Both the position numbers and the translations under genes were made by a program. A DNA stretch of 59,526 nucleotides, taken from NCBI GenBank assembly GCA_963539845.1, contig CAUTML010000004.1:1-59526 (forward strand), read 5' to 3'. The notes below the pieces were generated by a model, which searched no databases, was not told the origin of the DNA, and was given only the letters and a program-made list of their open reading frames with translations. Shown piece after piece: positions 7,731 to 15,512 of the stretch. Source of the stretch: CAMUQR01 sp963539845. Lineage in GTDB: Bacteria > Patescibacteriota > Saccharimonadia > Saccharimonadales > Saccharimonadaceae. Within the stretch, counting starts at the first letter, position 1. The number at the start of each line of letters is the position of its first letter.

Positions 7731-8939
7731 ATGAATATTAATACCAATATAGACAAAACTGCCGAGATCGTCGAAAGATCTGTCTCTGATATCATTCCTT
7801 CCAAAGAGGCTTTTTTGAAGGCTTTAAGGTCTGGAAAACGACTAACTTTTTATATGGGTATCGATCCGACGGCTGATTATGTTCATTTAGGGCATTCAAC
7901 TAATTATCTTATACTTGACAGACTTCATAAGCTTGGCCATAAAATTATTGTACTTGTTGGAGATTTTACGGCAATGATTGGTGACCCTAGCGATAAAACG
8001 TCCATGCGAGTTCAATTAACCAAAGCGCAAGTTGAGGAAAATCTAAAGACTTTTAAACGTCAAATTGGTAAAATCCTTAATTTTGAAGATGCCGAAAATC
8101 CAATAGAATTCAGGTTTAATTCCGAATGGCTTAGTTCGTTAACCTTTAAAGACGCAGTGGAATTGGCTTCAAATTTTTCAGTCCAACAGATGATTGAGCG
8201 CGATGCTTTCCAAAAGCGCATCAAAAACAACAAACCTTTATTTGTTCACGAATTTTTTTACCCATTAATGCAGGGGTATGATTCGGTGGCATTAGAAACC
8301 GACTGCGAGATCGGTGGGACGGATCAGCTTTTTAATATGATGGCTGGACGAACTTTATTAAAACGCTATAAAAATAAGGACAAATTTGTTATTACCACAA
8401 CGCTTTTAGAAAATCCAGAAACCGGCGAAAAATTGATGAGCAAAAGTTTGGGTACTGGAATCGGATTGGAGGAGCCCGCAAACACTATGTTTAGAAAAAT
8501 TATGCAGTTACCGGACTGTGCTCTGAGGCAACTCTTTGTAGATTGTACAAAAATGTCAATGCCCGAAATTGACGCACTAATGCACAATCTCGGAAATGGG
8601 AAAAATCCCAGAGATATTAAACTTATTTTAGCCAAAGAAATCGTAACAATGTATCACGGGGAACAAGAGGCGGTAAGAGCCAAGGAACAATGGATTAAAA
8701 TTATTAGTAAAAAACAAATTAATCTTTCGAAAATACCAGAGATTAAACTAAATGTCGAAAATGATCCAATTGGCGATTTAGCAAAAACCATCAATGTAAG
8801 TAAGGGTCAGATCAGAAGACTTTTTGATCAAGAAGCAATAAGAATTAATAAAAAAATTATTACACCCAAAGAGCTATCCATGTTGAGAAAGGGCGATATT
8901 CTCACTATTGGTAAGAAACATAATTTCAAAGTTAAATAG
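7731..8939 (+). CDS. tyrS: Tyrosyl-tRNA synthetase
   Basis: A 402-aa class I synthetase that charges tRNA-Tyr. The Rossmann core carries HLGH at 52-55 (HIGH motif) and KLMSKS at 234-239 (KMSKS motif). The tyrosine/tRNA-binding region shows GYDSVALETDCEIGGTDQ. The C-terminus (about 340-402) is an S4-like RNA-binding domain. Length fits the TyrS family. The ATG at 7731 follows AAAGGAG. Codon choice stands out from neighbours such as ruvB: arginine is often AGA/AGG and the gene is richer in A/T, which suggests acquisition from elsewhere or different expression. The leader has no T-box that I can detect. Confidence 0.95.
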   Translation: MNINTNIDKTAEIVERSVSDIIPSKEAFLKALRSGKRLTFYMGIDPTADYVHLGHSTNYLILDRLHKLGHKIIVLVGDFTAMIGDPSDKTSMRVQLTKAQVEENLKTFKRQIGKILNFEDAENPIEFRFNSEWLSSLTFKDAVELASNFSVQQMIERDAFQKRIKNNKPLFVHEFFYPLMQGYDSVALETDCEIGGTDQLFNMMAGRTLLKRYKNKDKFVITTTLLENPETGEKLMSKSLGTGIGLEEPANTMFRKIMQLPDCALRQLFVDCTKMSMPEIDALMHNLGNGKNPRDIKLILAKEIVTMYHGEQEAVRAKEQWIKIISKKQINLSKIPEIKLNVENDPIGDLAKTINVSKGQIRRLFDQEAIRINKKIITPKELSMLRKGDILTIGKKHNFKVK

Positions 8940-9001
8940 GTGGTTATTATTAAGTCTTTTTATTTATTACAAAAAAATAGCGAGCCCATTTAACCTTTAT
9001 G

Positions 9002-9039
9002 CCGAGCTTCGCTCGGTAATAAAAAATAGCCCTACGGGC
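9002..9039 (-). terminator. Tandem hairpins ending the tRNA-Met transcript
   Basis: On the minus strand a GCCC-GTA-GGGC hairpin (9029-9039) is followed by TATTTTTT, an intrinsic terminator downstream of the tRNA at 9068-9140. A second perfect hairpin CCGAGC-TTC-GCTCGG (9002-9016) follows and may serve the converging tyrS transcript, although it lacks a T run on the plus strand. Confidence 0.6.
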
Positions 9040-9064
9040 GAATTGGATAAAAAATGTCGTAATA

Positions 9065-9140
9065 TGGTGGGGGTGACTGGATTTGAACCAGTGACCAACA
9101 GGTTATGAGCCCGCTGCTCTGACCCCTGAGCTACACCCCC
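9065..9140 (-). tRNA. tRNA with anticodon CAU (elongator Met, or Ile2)
   Basis: A minus-strand cloverleaf with encoded CCA. The acceptor GGGGGTG pairs fully with CACCCCC. The anticodon stem GCGGG/CCTGT encloses loop CTCATAA, giving CAT. Because bases 1 and 72 pair normally it is not the initiator; that tRNA lies next door at 9736-9813. Distinguishing elongator Met from lysidine-modified Ile2 needs a tRNA identity model. A minus-strand TGC-TAAAAT lies at 9155-9163. Confidence 0.9.
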
Positions 9141-9222
9141 GAGGCTTGAAATCTATTTTAGCACAAAAAACAGCTAATCGCTAGGGGTGGCCTTAAAATA
9201 GGTTAATTAGCTTTAAAAATGC

Positions 9223-9228
9223 TATAAT
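9223..9228 (+). promoter_or_regulatory. Leaderless-type -10 box that fixes the 9236 start
   Basis: TGC-TATAAT, 7 nt before the ATG at 9236. An earlier in-frame ATG at 9227 overlaps this box and would not be on the mRNA. Confidence 0.7.
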
Positions 9229-9235
9229 GAGGTTG

Positions 9236-9682
9236 ATGCTAACGTTAAAACAAAAACTCCGGCCCTATTTGTATCGTCTTAAACATCAGTTTTTGACGAC
9301 TCGCAATTTAATTAGGTTGGTGGCTGGAGTGATAGCCTTGTCGTCGGTGCTGTCGTCGGTGGTGGCCATCAATGAAAATTACAGTTTGCAAAAACGAGTG
9401 GATAGACATCGCCAGCGCTTAGCGGTTTTAAAATTAGAAACCGAAGCCTTAGAAATTGAAAAAGATTACTACAAAAGCGCTGAATACCAAGAGCTGGCGG
9501 TCCGGCAGTCGCTTGGTCTGGGGGCGAGCGATGAAAAAGTGCTGATTTTGCCACCTTACAGCCCGTGGGTCAAACAAAAACAAGCTGAGCACTCGGTTCG
9601 GGAAAGTCAGCCACCGAAAATTAGCAATTTAAACCAGTGGATCAATTTTTTGTTTGGGGGAAGTCGTCGCGGTCGACACTAG
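9236..9682 (+). CDS. FtsB/DivIC-like septum formation protein
   Basis: A 148-aa bitopic membrane protein. It has a basic cytoplasmic N-terminus, a TM helix (about 27-46), a coiled coil (about 50-82, ENYSLQKRVDRHRQRLAVLKLETEALEIEKDYY) and a short conserved-type segment AVRQSLGLGASDEKVLILP. This matches the FtsB/DivIC layout, in which the region after the coiled coil reads as a degenerate version of 'Ar..lg...pgE.v'. The family helps assemble the divisome at the septum. The earlier in-frame ATG at 9227 overlaps the TATAAT, so 9236 is chosen; translation would be leaderless. The C-terminal 35 residues are basic and low-complexity. Confidence 0.75.
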   Translation: MLTLKQKLRPYLYRLKHQFLTTRNLIRLVAGVIALSSVLSSVVAINENYSLQKRVDRHRQRLAVLKLETEALEIEKDYYKSAEYQELAVRQSLGLGASDEKVLILPPYSPWVKQKQAEHSVRESQPPKISNLNQWINFLFGGSRRGRH

Positions 9683-9705
9683 CGGTCAGAGTTTTTTAAA
9701 AAAAT

Positions 9706-9731
9706 AAAACACCCACCGGCGTGGGGATTTT
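9706..9731 (-). terminator. Intrinsic terminator, probably bidirectional
   Basis: Stem 9706-9716 with 9721-9731 around CGGC. On the minus strand it is followed by a T-rich run and ends the initiator-tRNA transcript. On the plus strand it can end the FtsB-like gene. Confidence 0.75.
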
Positions 9732-9735
9732 ATCT

Positions 9736-9813
9736 TGGTAGCGGGGGCTGGATTTGAACCAGCGACCTTGTGGTTATGAGCCACACGAGCTAACCAGGCT
9801 GCTCTACCCCGCG
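9736..9813 (-). tRNA. Initiator tRNA-fMet (CAU)
   Basis: A minus-strand cloverleaf with encoded CCA. The 5' strand CGCGGGG faces CCCCGCT, leaving C1 unpaired with U72, the hallmark of bacterial initiator tRNA. The loop is CTCATAA with anticodon CAT. The anticodon stem TGTGG/CCACA has only two of the three consecutive G-C pairs usual for initiators (position 29-41 is U-A), which is a deviation worth noting. Confidence 0.92.
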
Positions 9814-9828
9814 TCAATAACAAACTAT

Positions 9829-9857
9829 ATTATAACAAATTAAAATCTTAAAAGCAA
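9829..9857 (-). promoter_or_regulatory. Promoter of the initiator tRNA
   Basis: On the minus strand, TTGCTT (9852-9857), 17-bp spacer, TGT-TATAAT (9829-9834), 15 nt before the mature tRNA 5' end. Confidence 0.75.
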
Positions 9858-9877
9858 GTTTTTTCAAAAAACTCTTC

Positions 9878-11245
9878 TTATAGCAGTTTGTTGGCAGTCA
9901 GGTTGATGATTTCTTGCCAGGATAAAAAACTAGTGGCTAAATTGAGCAATTGGCGAACATTGGCGCCTTGTTTGACTAGAGGGGTGAGCTGTTGAATAAT
10001 TACATCGGCTTCTGGACCAAAACACTCAGCACCGACTAAGCGATGGTGTTGATCAATGGTGATGGTCAATAATCCAGGCTGAGTTACGGGCTCAATCAAT
10101 TGGCGCGGAGTTTCGCTAAAGCTAGTGCTGGCGGTTCGATAATTATCGCCCTCGATGGAGTTGTGGCCAACCCGAGCTAGATTGATAACGGCTTCAATAA
10201 TATCGGGTTTGACTAGTTGATCGGTGGAACGCGTTGGGCGCCCGATAGCGTTGAGTGTGGCGATTTCGGCTTCGGCGATGGCGATATTAGGATTGTTGCT
10301 GACGCCTAAAACATCTCCCGCGCCAAAAATGCGTTTATTGCTGGTGCGGAGGTGATGGTCGGTGACAATACCTTTGGTCGTAAAATTAACCGAGGCATTA
10401 TTTAGGCCATAATCAAGATTTGGTTGTAATTGTTGGGCGATGATAATTTCGTCAACTTCAAACTGTCGTTGAATGCCAGCGTGCGAAAATAAGACTTGTT
10501 TGATTTGGTGGCGGGTGGATACTTCTAATACTTGACTATTGGTCGAAACGGTTACGTCGAAATATTTCACCAAAGTCTGCATTAGGGCTTGGTTGATCGC
10601 TGGACTAAAATCTGGCAGGAGCTGGCTATCCGGGCAAATCAAGTGAATTTTAACCCCTAGACTAGCTAAAATTTGACTAAGAACTATCGCCGTCGGGTGG
10701 CCACCAATAATCAACAAGCGCTGTGGTAACTGATAAAAATCTAGTAGTTGACGCGGTGAATAAACTTGATCGCGGGTGAGTCCGGGAATGGTCGGCATCA
10801 CCCAACTAGCCCCGGTCGCAATGATAAATTTATCAGCTGTAAAATGAGTTTGATTGACGCTGATGCGTTGAGGGTTGATAAAATAAGCTCGTCCGCCGAG
10901 TAATTCGATCTGGTGTTGATGATAAAGCTCCAAATTAGTTACGCCAGCTTTGGTGATGGTTTGTCGGACACGGTTGATGATTTTTGGATAATTAAAGCTG
11001 GCTAATCCGCTGTTGATGCCGAGCGGTATCAGCTGATGTTTGATTTTATAAAATTGGCGAGCGGTCAGGGCTAGCTGTTTGAGCGGTAAATCCGAATAAT
11101 TGAGACTGTCACCACCCAGTTCAGCTTCTTCGACTAATCCAACTTTTAACCCGTGTTTGGACGCCATTAAAGACGCCTGACTGCCTGCCAAGCCACTACC
11201 AATAACGATTAGATCAAAATGTCGATTTTTTGTTGTGCCCACCAT
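9878..11245 (-). CDS. FAD/NAD(P) disulfide-oxidoreductase-like flavoprotein lacking the redox cysteines
   Basis: A 455-aa protein of the dihydrolipoamide dehydrogenase/mercuric reductase fold. The FAD-binding GSGLAG is at 16-21. A second Rossmann motif (LLIIGGHPTAI) is near 165, and the ATG-type FAD motif IFGAGDV is near 310. The diagnostic active-site segment GGTCLNxGCIPSK is replaced by GGDSLNYSDLPLK (44-56), so both redox cysteines are gone (Ser47, Asp52). The C-terminal His-Glu dyad segment is also altered. It should still bind FAD and a pyridine nucleotide but cannot be a disulfide reductase; the electron acceptor is unknown. It is the last gene of a minus-strand operon, 8 nt after the ATP-cone gene. 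A TTG four codons upstream is possible; the ATG at 11245 is preferred. Confidence 0.8.
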   Translation of the reverse strand: MVGTTKNRHFDLIVIGSGLAGSQASLMASKHGLKVGLVEEAELGGDSLNYSDLPLKQLALTARQFYKIKHQLIPLGINSGLASFNYPKIINRVRQTITKAGVTNLELYHQHQIELLGGRAYFINPQRISVNQTHFTADKFIIATGASWVMPTIPGLTRDQVYSPRQLLDFYQLPQRLLIIGGHPTAIVLSQILASLGVKIHLICPDSQLLPDFSPAINQALMQTLVKYFDVTVSTNSQVLEVSTRHQIKQVLFSHAGIQRQFEVDEIIIAQQLQPNLDYGLNNASVNFTTKGIVTDHHLRTSNKRIFGAGDVLGVSNNPNIAIAEAEIATLNAIGRPTRSTDQLVKPDIIEAVINLARVGHNSIEGDNYRTASTSFSETPRQLIEPVTQPGLLTITIDQHHRLVGAECFGPEADVIIQQLTPLVKQGANVRQLLNLATSFLSWQEIINLTANKLL

Positions 11246-11253
11246 GTTAATTC

Positions 11254-11526
11254 TCAAATTATTTGTTTATAAGTCCGATAAAAAAAAGCAGCTTCGGGAT
11301 TAAAGACGGTCAAAATTTGGTAAGTATGCAGGCGTAGGTCGGAGCTGGTAAATTCGGGTTTGTTGGCAATCCATTTAGCGATTTGTTTAAACACTTGCTG
11401 GGCGCATAATTCGGCTTCGGCCTCTGGAGTGCCAACTGCCAAGCACGACGTTTTAATACTCTCACGAAACTTCTGTTCTGAGAATTTTTCGGATTGACCG
11501 CTAGCTTTAAAAATAGTATGTGACAT
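11254..11526 (-). CDS. Free-standing ATP-cone domain protein
   Basis: A 90-aa protein that is essentially one ATP-cone, the nucleotide-sensing module found in NrdR and at the N-terminus of ribonucleotide reductases: KASGQSEKFSEQKFRESIKTSCLAVG followed by helices ending in TYQILTVFNPEAAFFYRTYKQ. No Zn ribbon (NrdR) or reductase body is attached. The start ATG (11526) overlaps the stop of the upstream membrane-protein gene as TGATG, with a GGAG 5 nt upstream, so translation is coupled. An allosteric ATP/dATP-sensing role for the neighbouring membrane protein or flavoprotein is inference. Confidence 0.8.
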   Translation of the reverse strand: MSHTIFKASGQSEKFSEQKFRESIKTSCLAVGTPEAEAELCAQQVFKQIAKWIANKPEFTSSDLRLHTYQILTVFNPEAAFFYRTYKQII

Positions 11527-12233
11527 CAAAAATCTCCAGCTAATTTGAAACAAGCAATAATCATGCCTAGAATTATTAAACTAAAAAACGCCACAAAATG
11601 CAAAAAATTTGCCTGTTTAATCAAAAAAAGCTGAATTTGACTGATTTTGACTTGGTGTTTAACGGCGAGGGCGATCATCAAAGTTGGCAAACCGCTGGCT
11701 AGGGCGAATAATACGACGTGCTTAATCTCAAGCCGACTCAGGAGGCTAATTGCCAGCAAACTAAACGGCAAAAGTAGTAGCCAAAAATTGGCCAGCACGC
11801 TCATAATTCCGAGGCTGATAGCTTCGACAACTGAGGTGGTTTTAGTGCAACGCTTGCGCAAGTAAGTGCGAACTATTTCCGGTACCCAGGGGTTGACCAC
11901 GGCGGTTTTTAAAATTTTGCAAAATAGCATAATTAAAATTTGGATCGTCAAACCGACGATGGCTAGCGACCAGAGGCGGTGATTGGCGACAAAACCGACG
12001 CCGGTGTTGAGCACAAAAGGCGATTTAGCGATGAATAAAATTACGGTCGAAAGCAATAACAAATTAGCAATCACCACACCGGCCCAAAAGCCGCGCAGTA
12101 GTTGGTGGAGACGCTGGAGGGCGGTTTTTTGGCTCAAAGCATGACCGCTCATCATGGCTACGCTACTTAAATTCAACCCTAAACTAGCCGTAAAAATGCC
12201 GACTATTATCATCAGGGTTAAATTAAAGCTCAT
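11526..12233 (-). CDS. Six-TM membrane protein (transporter- or DsbD-like), unknown function
   Basis: A 235-aa protein with about six hydrophobic helices (1-28, 48-70, 86-108, 138-165, 170-190, 205-230) and a central basic loop (RTYLRKRCTK). The layout is reminiscent of the small LysE/GAP/DsbD-transmembrane class, but the paired cysteines expected for DsbD are absent, so I leave it unnamed. It is the first gene of a three-gene minus-strand operon with the ATP-cone and flavoprotein. The ATG at 12233 follows AAAGGTGG. A minus-strand TGC-TAAAAT lies at 12255-12263. Confidence 0.7.
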   Translation of the reverse strand: MSFNLTLMIIVGIFTASLGLNLSSVAMMSGHALSQKTALQRLHQLLRGFWAGVVIANLLLLSTVILFIAKSPFVLNTGVGFVANHRLWSLAIVGLTIQILIMLFCKILKTAVVNPWVPEIVRTYLRKRCTKTTSVVEAISLGIMSVLANFWLLLLPFSLLAISLLSRLEIKHVVLFALASGLPTLMIALAVKHQVKISQIQLFLIKQANFLHFVAFFSLIILGMIIACFKLAGDF

Positions 12234-12326
12234 CGTCCACCTTTCATCACTTTAATTTTAGCATAAACGGTATCAAAAAGCGAATAATTTTGGATAAACT
12301 GGTTTTGGTAAAAATAGATTTGATGG

Positions 12327-12332
12327 TATAAT
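12327..12332 (+). promoter_or_regulatory. Extended -10 box of ruvB
   Basis: TGG-TATAAT, 9 nt before the ruvB ATG. No Shine-Dalgarno is present, so the leader is absent or only 2-3 nt long. Confidence 0.6.
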
Positions 12333-12341
12333 AAAACTTAA

Positions 12342-13358
12342 ATGGCAATTGAGAGAATTATCGACACCGAAATGCACGCTGATGACGAGGCTGAAAAACA
12401 GCTGGAAACTAGTTTGCGCCCGCAGAATTTTAACGAATATATTGGTCAGGAACGATTGAAACGCAATTTGAAACTGGCCATCGAAGCTGCCAAAAAACGA
12501 GGCGAACCGCTCGATCACGTGTTGTTGTTTGGGCCTCCAGGGCTAGGCAAAACCACCATGGCGAGCGTGATTGCCAATGAAATGGGGTCGGATTTGCGAG
12601 TAACGTCCGGACCGGCAATTGAGCGGGCGGGCGATTTGGCTAGTATTATCACCAATCTTAAAGACGGCGATATTTTGTTTATCGACGAAATCCATCGACT
12701 TAATCGAGCGGTAGAAGAGGTGCTGTATTCGGCGATGGAGGATTTTAAACTAGACATTATAATCGGTAAAGGTCCGGCGGCGCGGAGCGTGCGCTTGGAT
12801 TTGCCGAAATTTACGGTGATCGGAGCGACGACGCGTACCGGGGCACTGGCGGCACCGCTGCGTGATCGGTTTGGGCATATTTACCGCGTGGAATTTTACA
12901 CTGATGATGAATTAGGGCAAATTATTCGGCGGTCGGCTGGGATTTTGAACTGTCAAATTGCGCCCGAAGCGTCGCTCTCGCTGGCTAGTCGTTCTCGCCT
13001 GACGCCACGCATCGCTAATCGTTTGTTAAAACGTGTGCGGGATTTTGCCGATGTTAATGGTGATGGAATTATCGATATGATGGTGGTTGGTGAGGCGATG
13101 AAGTTGCTGGAGGTTGATGCGCTGGGTTTGGATCCGGCGGATCGTAGTTTACTCGAGAAAATTTATGAAAATTACGAATTTCGACCGGTTGGACTAAACA
13201 CGATTTCGGCGTTGACAGGTGATGAAACGGCCACAATTGAGGATTTTTACGAGCCGTTTTTACTGCAAATTGGTTTTTTGGAACGAACACCTCGGGGTCG
13301 CAAAATCACACCCAAGGCGGTTAAGCATTTGAAAATTAAGACAATTGAGAAGGGATAA
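12342..13358 (+). CDS. ruvB: Holliday junction branch-migration ATPase RuvB
   Basis: A 338-aa AAA+ motor that, with RuvA, drives branch migration of Holliday junctions. Visible are the N-terminal LRPQNFNEYIGQ, Walker A GPPGLGKTT (about 63-71), Walker B LFIDEIHRL, sensor 1 (IGATTRTG), the arginine finger segment PLRDRFG and the C-terminal winged helix (FLERTPRGRKIT). Length is standard. The ATG sits 9 nt after an extended -10, with no Shine-Dalgarno. The PH-domain gene follows after 3 nt, so the two form an operon. ruvA and ruvC are not in the window. Confidence 0.97.
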   Translation: MAIERIIDTEMHADDEAEKQLETSLRPQNFNEYIGQERLKRNLKLAIEAAKKRGEPLDHVLLFGPPGLGKTTMASVIANEMGSDLRVTSGPAIERAGDLASIITNLKDGDILFIDEIHRLNRAVEEVLYSAMEDFKLDIIIGKGPAARSVRLDLPKFTVIGATTRTGALAAPLRDRFGHIYRVEFYTDDELGQIIRRSAGILNCQIAPEASLSLASRSRLTPRIANRLLKRVRDFADVNGDGIIDMMVVGEAMKLLEVDALGLDPADRSLLEKIYENYEFRPVGLNTISALTGDETATIEDFYEPFLLQIGFLERTPRGRKITPKAVKHLKIKTIEKG

Positions 13359-13361
13359 AAA

Positions 13362-14225
13362 ATGAAGCAAGAACAATACAAAATGGTTGGCGTTGACGCT
13401 GACGGTCAGCCACTTTATCAAAAAATCGAAGCAGAATCGGCAATTGATGATGAATCGCTAGCTTCAGCCGATCAGCCAATTACTCAAAATCAAGAGGCAG
13501 AGGAGCCATCGCGATTAACCCCGTCAAAAAAAATAGCCGGTCTCAAGGCTAAGGTGGTTACGCTAGACGGAGTTGGTGACCCTAAAAAAGCTGATTATCT
13601 CTACGCTGAGCTTGATCCGGCGCTGGTTCAGTTGCGTCATGAGCGCTCGCAGGAACAATTTCCGGAGATTAAATTTTTAGAAAAAGAATTCGTGCTCAAC
13701 GTAGTTCATCGTCACCCAATTGGAATTGTGGTGATTTGGGCGGTGGCTGGTTTGATTATGTCTTTATTGGTGATCACTTGGGCGGTTCTGATTTTTCAGA
13801 ATTCAGCTTCCGACGTGATTCATCAAGAATTGCTGTCTATGAGTACCGGCGGGATTATTATTGGTTCGATTGTATTAATCGCTTTGATGTTTGCGGTGAT
13901 TTTTGCTCGAGTTTATCGAGCTAACAAGCTAATTATTACTACCGAGCGGGTGGTACAGATTATTTCCAACAGTTTGTTCGATACGAAGCGTCAAACCATT
14001 GATTTGGGCTGGATTGAGGACGTGTCTTACCACCAAAAGGGCTTTTTTGCTTCGACAATTGGTTATGGTTCAGTTCGATTATCAACAATTGGTGACGAAA
14101 CTACTTATTATTTTGTGTTTGCGCCCAGCCCCCAAAAAATCACCGCTCAAATCAACGAAGTGGTGTTTGCGATTAAAAACGAGCGAGCATTAACCCTCAA
14201 ACAAATCAATCAAGACAAAAACTAA
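13362..14225 (+). CDS. bPH_2 (YdbS-like) membrane protein
   Basis: A 287-aa protein. An acidic, low-complexity cytoplasmic N-terminus (1-105) precedes two TM helices (about 120-146 and 162-187). A bacterial pleckstrin-homology domain of the YdbS/bPH_2 type follows at about 190-265, with TTERVVQIISNSLFDTKRQTIDLGWIEDV and the typical GYGSVRL strand. The role is unknown; PH-domain membrane proteins of this kind bind lipids or partner proteins at the membrane. The start ATG follows GAGAAGGGAT at the end of ruvB. Its stop overlaps the stop of the converging pilin-like gene by 4 bp, and no terminator is visible between them. Confidence 0.8.
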   Translation: MKQEQYKMVGVDADGQPLYQKIEAESAIDDESLASADQPITQNQEAEEPSRLTPSKKIAGLKAKVVTLDGVGDPKKADYLYAELDPALVQLRHERSQEQFPEIKFLEKEFVLNVVHRHPIGIVVIWAVAGLIMSLLVITWAVLIFQNSASDVIHQELLSMSTGGIIIGSIVLIALMFAVIFARVYRANKLIITTERVVQIISNSLFDTKRQTIDLGWIEDVSYHQKGFFASTIGYGSVRLSTIGDETTYYFVFAPSPQKITAQINEVVFAIKNERALTLKQINQDKN

Positions 14226-14605
14226 TCAGCGCTTGATTTGGTGTAGGTGTCTTCTGCTTCTAGGCGCGCTGAAAGAGTGAAGTTTTTACATTGACCGTTG
14301 TTGCAATTGCTGGTTTGGTAAGTGTAATCGGCGCTTGGATCGCCTAATAAGATTTTTTTCGGGTCACTAAAAATGGCTGGATCGACGCCTTTGAGGCTGT
14401 CTGGTTTGAGCGTTTCGGGGTAGGCGCCGTGTTTTTTGAAATAAACTTCTTTCAAATTAAAATACATAGCGTTGATGGAGGCTTTGCGTTGCTGGTCGCG
14501 CATTTTTTGTTGGATTTCTGCTTTTTGAATGCTAAACAAGACAAAAGCGACGGTTAAAAACGCAATTGCCACGAGGGCTTCGATGGTTGTAAAGGCTTTT
14601 TTCAT
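14222..14605 (-). CDS. Type IV pilin-like protein (pseudopilin)
   Basis: A 127-aa protein starting MKKAFTTIEALVAIAFL, a class III signal in which a short basic leader is followed by the prepilin-peptidase/N-methylation pattern with Glu at +5 and a hydrophobic helix (about 5-27). A long helix and a small globular domain with a C-terminal Cys pair (SNCNNGQCKNF) follow. It probably forms part of a type IV pilus or competence-type filament; no pilus assembly genes are in the window. The ATG at 14605 is 6 nt after a minus-strand TGT-TATAAT (14612-14617), so the longer frame beginning upstream cannot be the transcript start. The mRNA is leaderless. Confidence 0.8.
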   Translation of the reverse strand: MKKAFTTIEALVAIAFLTVAFVLFSIQKAEIQQKMRDQQRKASINAMYFNLKEVYFKKHGAYPETLKPDSLKGVDPAIFSDPKKILLGDPSADYTYQTSNCNNGQCKNFTLSARLEAEDTYTKSSAD

Positions 14606-14611
14606 AGGCTC

Positions 14612-14617
14612 ATTATA
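14612..14617 (-). promoter_or_regulatory. Leaderless-type -10 box of the pilin-like gene
   Basis: Minus-strand TGT-TATAAT, 6 nt before the ATG at 14605. Confidence 0.7.
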
Positions 14618-14664
14618 ACATAAAACCGCCGATAAAAATCGAGGCGGTTGATGTTTGGTAAAAA

Positions 14665-15303
14665 TTAAAGATTGCAGGTGGCGCCACAATGCTCAAGTGG
14701 TTTGAGCATTTCGGTAAATTTAGTTTTGATGGCGGTAATTCTCTGCTGATTCCACCATTCGGTCGGCGTGCCGTCTTTGGCAGAATCGTTGAGCGAAGAC
14801 GTATTGTCACGACTGAGGATTTTGCCGTCTTTAACTACTACCAATTCTGGCACAAAAATTCGAGGTTGGCCGTTTTTGTCGGTATTGAGACCATGGTTTT
14901 GAAGCAAGTTAACGATTTTTTGGTATTCTGGGGTGTTATCGGCGCGAATTTGGCGAATATTGTAATAAGTAATTTTAACATTATGCTGGCGGGCTACCTG
15001 ATCGAGATATTCGACGTATTTTTGGCACCAGGGACATTCCGGAAACCCAAAATAAATCACTCCCGTGCCTGATTCGAGCTGTTTAATAGTGTCTGCAAGG
15101 GTTTTAAAAACAAAAGTGTTGTTATCGGCTACAGCTGGGTAATCTTTTTTGAATTTTTGAGCGTCAGTTTGGGTGGTTGCGGGCGGATTAGCTGGCTGAG
15201 GAGTCGGTTTGGTGGCTGATTGATGCCATAAAATCCCTAAAATTAAGCTAATAACGGCTAGAACAGCAGTTAAGGTTATAAAGATAGTTTCGCGTTTAAT
15301 CAT
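14665..15303 (-). CDS. Membrane-anchored thioredoxin/glutaredoxin-fold protein
   Basis: A 212-aa protein. A TM anchor (about 7-26) and a Pro/Thr-rich linker (30-47) precede a thioredoxin-like domain with the active site ECPWCQKY (CPWC at 90-93), and the domain keeps the cis-Pro region (GQPRIFVPELVV). The C-terminus ends with a second Cys pair (CGATC). It is probably an extracytoplasmic thiol oxidoreductase that makes or reduces disulfides in exported proteins such as the adjacent pilin-like protein or the Cys-rich surface proteins. The ATG at 15303 follows TTGAAC-17-TACCAT with 6 nt, so the longer upstream start is rejected. Confidence 0.8.
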   Translation of the reverse strand: MIKRETIFITLTAVLAVISLILGILWHQSATKPTPQPANPPATTQTDAQKFKKDYPAVADNNTFVFKTLADTIKQLESGTGVIYFGFPECPWCQKYVEYLDQVARQHNVKITYYNIRQIRADNTPEYQKIVNLLQNHGLNTDKNGQPRIFVPELVVVKDGKILSRDNTSSLNDSAKDGTPTEWWNQQRITAIKTKFTEMLKPLEHCGATCNL

Positions 15304-15309
15304 GGTTAA

Positions 15310-15338
15310 ATGGTAACAAAAAAGCATAATTGGTTCAA
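15310..15338 (-). promoter_or_regulatory. Leaderless promoter of the thioredoxin-fold gene
   Basis: Minus strand: TTGAAC (15333-15338), 17-bp spacer, TGT-TACCAT (15310-15315), then 6 nt to the ATG. Confidence 0.65.
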
Positions 15339-15392
15339 GTTCAGTCGATAATGCTTATGTTATAACATAAATTGGACTTTTTGAAAAATATA

Positions 15393-15421
15393 TTGCAAAA
15401 TATTTAAAAAAGTGCTATACT
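15393..15421 (+). promoter_or_regulatory. Promoter of the LPxTG adhesin gene
   Basis: TTGCAA (15393-15398), 17-bp spacer, TGC-TATACT (15416-15421). It gives an approximately 85-nt leader ending in GAAAGGGAG before the ATG at 15513. Confidence 0.65.
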
Positions 15422-15512
15422 CAAGATAAATAGCAAATAACAAGAGGCTGAGTCTGGGGTGGTCGGCAAGGTGGATGCTAAGTAGTCGGCTTGGTTATGA
15501 AAGGGAGATGAC

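Noticed and set aside
8908..9108. Open reading frame across the tRNA at 9065-9140 (peptide containing GVTGFEPVTNRL)
   Set aside because: It is the well-known false peptide from reading the antisense strand of a tRNA.
11254..11553. Longer start for the ATP-cone gene at 11553
   Set aside because: The nine extra codons lie inside the upstream gene, and the TGATG overlap with GGAG supports 11526.
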